From contig JAGBFE010000017.1 of the NCBI GenBank assembly GCA_018109965.1, forward strand, positions 1 to 8,265: DNA of 8,265 nt. The letters run 5' to 3'. Shown in pieces: positions 6,782 through 8,265 of the stretch. The position numbers and the translations under genes were made by a program. The number at the start of each line of letters is the position of its first letter. Positions within the stretch are counted from its first letter, which is position 1. Under the pieces are notes generated by a model. It was not told the DNA's origin, searched no databases, and saw only the letters and a list, made by a program, of their open reading frames with translations. Origin of the DNA: Oscillospiraceae bacterium. GTDB taxonomy: Bacteria; Bacillota_A; Clostridia; Oscillospirales; Ruminococcaceae.

Positions 6782-8251
6782 ATGATGAATCTTATTGTAA
6801 TATTGCCTGTTATACTTCCTTTGGTATTGGGCTATGCATCTTTGCATATTAAATTTGAAAATGACAAAAAACGCACAGATTATGCAATAATCTGTACTGC
6901 AATAAACAGTATTATTGTATTTATAATGTTGTTTGCCGCTCAGGGTATGACTGTAAATGTGTTCAGCTTTACAGATGTACTGAATATCAGATTCAAAATT
7001 GACGGTCTTGGCTGTGTATTTGCAGCTATGGTCAGCTTTTTGTGGCCGCTGGCTACCGTTTATGCTTCAGAATATATGAAGCACGAAGGCGGAATGAAAA
7101 AGTTTTTTGCCTTCTACCTGATGACTTTTGGGGTTACAGTGGGACTTGCATTCAGTGCCAATATGCTCACAATGTATCTTTGTTACGAAGGTCTTACATT
7201 TATCACATTGCCTCTGGTTACACATTCAATGGACAAAAGGGCAGAATATGCAGGTAAAAAATATATTGTTTATTCTGTTGGCGGCGCAAGCCTGTCCTTT
7301 ATCGGTATGATGCTTATGCTGTTCTACAATGGCAGCATTGAGTTTGCATATGGCGGTGTTGTTGCAAACGGAGAACCTGTTTTGCTTGTTGCATATCTGC
7401 TTATGTTTATCGGTTTTGGTGTAAAAGCTGCAATTTTTCCGCTTCACGGCTGGCTGCCGGCAGCGTCTGTTGCACCTACAACAGTTACTGCTTTGCTTCA
7501 CGCCGTTGCAGTTGTTAAAGCGGGTGTGTTTGCAATTATGCGTACAACATACTATTTCTTTGGCACACAGTTCCTCAAAGGCACATGGGTGCAGGATGTG
7601 GTAATGTGCATTGCAATTGTCACAGTTCTGTTTGGTTCTTGGACTGCGGCAAGAAGCCGTCATCTCAAACGCCGTTTTGCATATTCCACAGTCAGTCAGC
7701 TTTCATACATTCTTTTTGATGTCACACTTATGACAGCAGAAAGCTTTGAGGGCAGTATGGCACATATGCTGTTCCACGGTCTTATAAAAATTGTTCTGTT
7801 TTACACAGCAGGTGCAATTCTTTATACAAACCACAGGGAATATGTGGACGAAATTGAAGGCTTTGCCCGCAAAATGAAAAAAACATTCTGGCTGTTTACA
7901 CTCTGTTCCATTGCACTTATCGGCATTCCGCCGCTCCCGGGCTTTTTGTCCAAATTTACATTGGCAACCAGTGCAGTGAGCGAAATGTCGGTTGACAATA
8001 TCCTGCCGTTTATCGGTATCTGCGCACTGATGTTTTCGGCGTTTATGACAGCAGTTTATCTGTTTGAAATCATCATCAAGGCATATTTCCCGTCAAAATG
8101 CTTCAATGACCTGCATCTTGAAGAGGTGAAAGAAGCGCCTGCAAGAATGTTTGTCCCTATGGCAATTATTTCTGCCGTGATGGTTTCGGTTATATTCTGG
8201 GCTAATCCGTTGTTTGATTTCCTGGGAAATGTAGCAAAAGGAGGTTTTTGA
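6782..8251 (+). CDS. Antiporter-like ion-translocating subunit 3 (MrpA N-terminal/NuoL-like)
   Basis: Third family member in a row, 489 residues with about 14 helices. It lacks the long C-terminal extension (lateral helix) of NuoL and the C-terminal half of full MrpA. Candidate ion-path residues are Glu136 in CYEGLTFITLPLV, Lys215 in FGVKAAIFPLHGWLP, Lys246 in HAVAVVKAGVFAIMR, His332 and Lys336 in FHGLIKIVLF, and Lys391 in GFLSKFTLA. The segment APTTVTALLHAVAVVKAG (231-248) resembles the APTPVSA.LH.ATMVKAG of MrpA and NuoL, with the extra His, so this copy looks A/L-like and the preceding one D-like. KRRFAYSTVSQLSYI (296-310) is conserved. AGGAGG (6768-6773) is 8 bases before ATG 6782; a second ATG at 6785 is also possible. 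It would stand in for the N-terminal half of MrpA, whose C-terminal parts are encoded earlier in the operon. The subtype is judged by eye. Confidence 0.9.
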   Translation: MMNLIVILPVILPLVLGYASLHIKFENDKKRTDYAIICTAINSIIVFIMLFAAQGMTVNVFSFTDVLNIRFKIDGLGCVFAAMVSFLWPLATVYASEYMKHEGGMKKFFAFYLMTFGVTVGLAFSANMLTMYLCYEGLTFITLPLVTHSMDKRAEYAGKKYIVYSVGGASLSFIGMMLMLFYNGSIEFAYGGVVANGEPVLLVAYLLMFIGFGVKAAIFPLHGWLPAASVAPTTVTALLHAVAVVKAGVFAIMRTTYYFFGTQFLKGTWVQDVVMCIAIVTVLFGSWTAARSRHLKRRFAYSTVSQLSYILFDVTLMTAESFEGSMAHMLFHGLIKIVLFYTAGAILYTNHREYVDEIEGFARKMKKTFWLFTLCSIALIGIPPLPGFLSKFTLATSAVSEMSVDNILPFIGICALMFSAFMTAVYLFEIIIKAYFPSKCFNDLHLEEVKEAPARMFVPMAIISAVMVSVIFWANPLFDFLGNVAKGGF

Positions 8252-8254
8252 TTT

Positions 8255-8265
8255 ATGACATCATC
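8255..8265 (+). CDS. Start of the next operon gene (cut off by window end)
   Basis: AAAAGGAGG (8236-8244), inside the end of the preceding gene, is followed after 10 bases by ATG at 8255, three bases past the previous stop. Only Met-Thr-Ser and the first two bases of a fourth codon are visible, so the product cannot be identified. By analogy with Mbh-type operons a further membrane or hydrogenase-like subunit is expected, but that is inference from context only. Confidence 0.6.

Noticed and set aside
7226..7663. 145-codon antisense frame rich in Cys and Asn
   Set aside because: It is the reverse-strand reading of a conserved antiporter-like subunit; the composition reflects the complement of its codons and there is no ribosome binding site of note.
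3796..8251. Recent tandem duplication of the antiporter-like genes
   Set aside because: The three proteins share only family motifs and differ widely elsewhere, so they are old paralogues; no long near-identical DNA repeats are visible.
1..8265. CRISPR arrays, tRNA or rRNA genes, insertion sequences, phage or defence genes
   Set aside because: No regularly spaced repeats, RNA gene motifs, transposase-like proteins or terminal inverted repeats were seen; nearly all of the window is taken by recognisable genes.

Overview
The window looks like a piece of the chromosome of a low-G+C anaerobic bacterium, most likely a Firmicute of the Clostridia or Negativicutes type. The signs are A/T-rich codon use, strong AGGAGG-type ribosome binding sites in front of nearly every gene, tight head-to-tail packing on one strand, and a transaldolase of the type common in Firmicutes. 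The genus cannot be told from the sequence. All genes are on the + strand.

Region 1 (1-1029) holds the 3' end of a short TalC-type transaldolase gene. It is followed after 20 bases by a small DUF1622-type membrane protein gene, and a clear rho-independent terminator (989-1029) closes this transcription unit. The transaldolase keeps the Schiff-base lysine. Its other active-site residues are those of a true transaldolase rather than a fructose-6-phosphate aldolase.

Region 2 (1030-1153) is a 124-base A/T-rich control region. It contains two perfect inverted repeats and a plausible sigma-A promoter with a consensus TATAAT at 1096-1101, and it leads into the second operon.

Region 3 (1154-8265, running off the window) is an operon of at least ten genes encoding a multisubunit Mrp-type cation/proton antiporter membrane module. 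The order is E, F, G, MbhD-like (DUF4040), MbhE-MnhB fusion, C, then three consecutive antiporter-like subunits of the NuoL/M/N-MrpA/D family, then the first codons of another gene. A free-standing Mrp antiporter usually has the order A-B-C-D-E-F-G with one large MrpA. Here the MrpA parts are split, and E-F-G come first. That is the layout of the membrane arm of Mbh (membrane-bound hydrogenase), Mbs and related energy-converting complexes. Three ion-translocating subunits in a row is more than the one in archaeal Mbh or the two in Mrp and Mbs. The likely role, by inference, is ion pumping (H+ and/or Na+) coupled to a redox module, probably a group 4 [NiFe] hydrogenase or a related oxidoreductase encoded downstream. 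No redox subunit lies inside the window, so a stand-alone antiporter remains possible.
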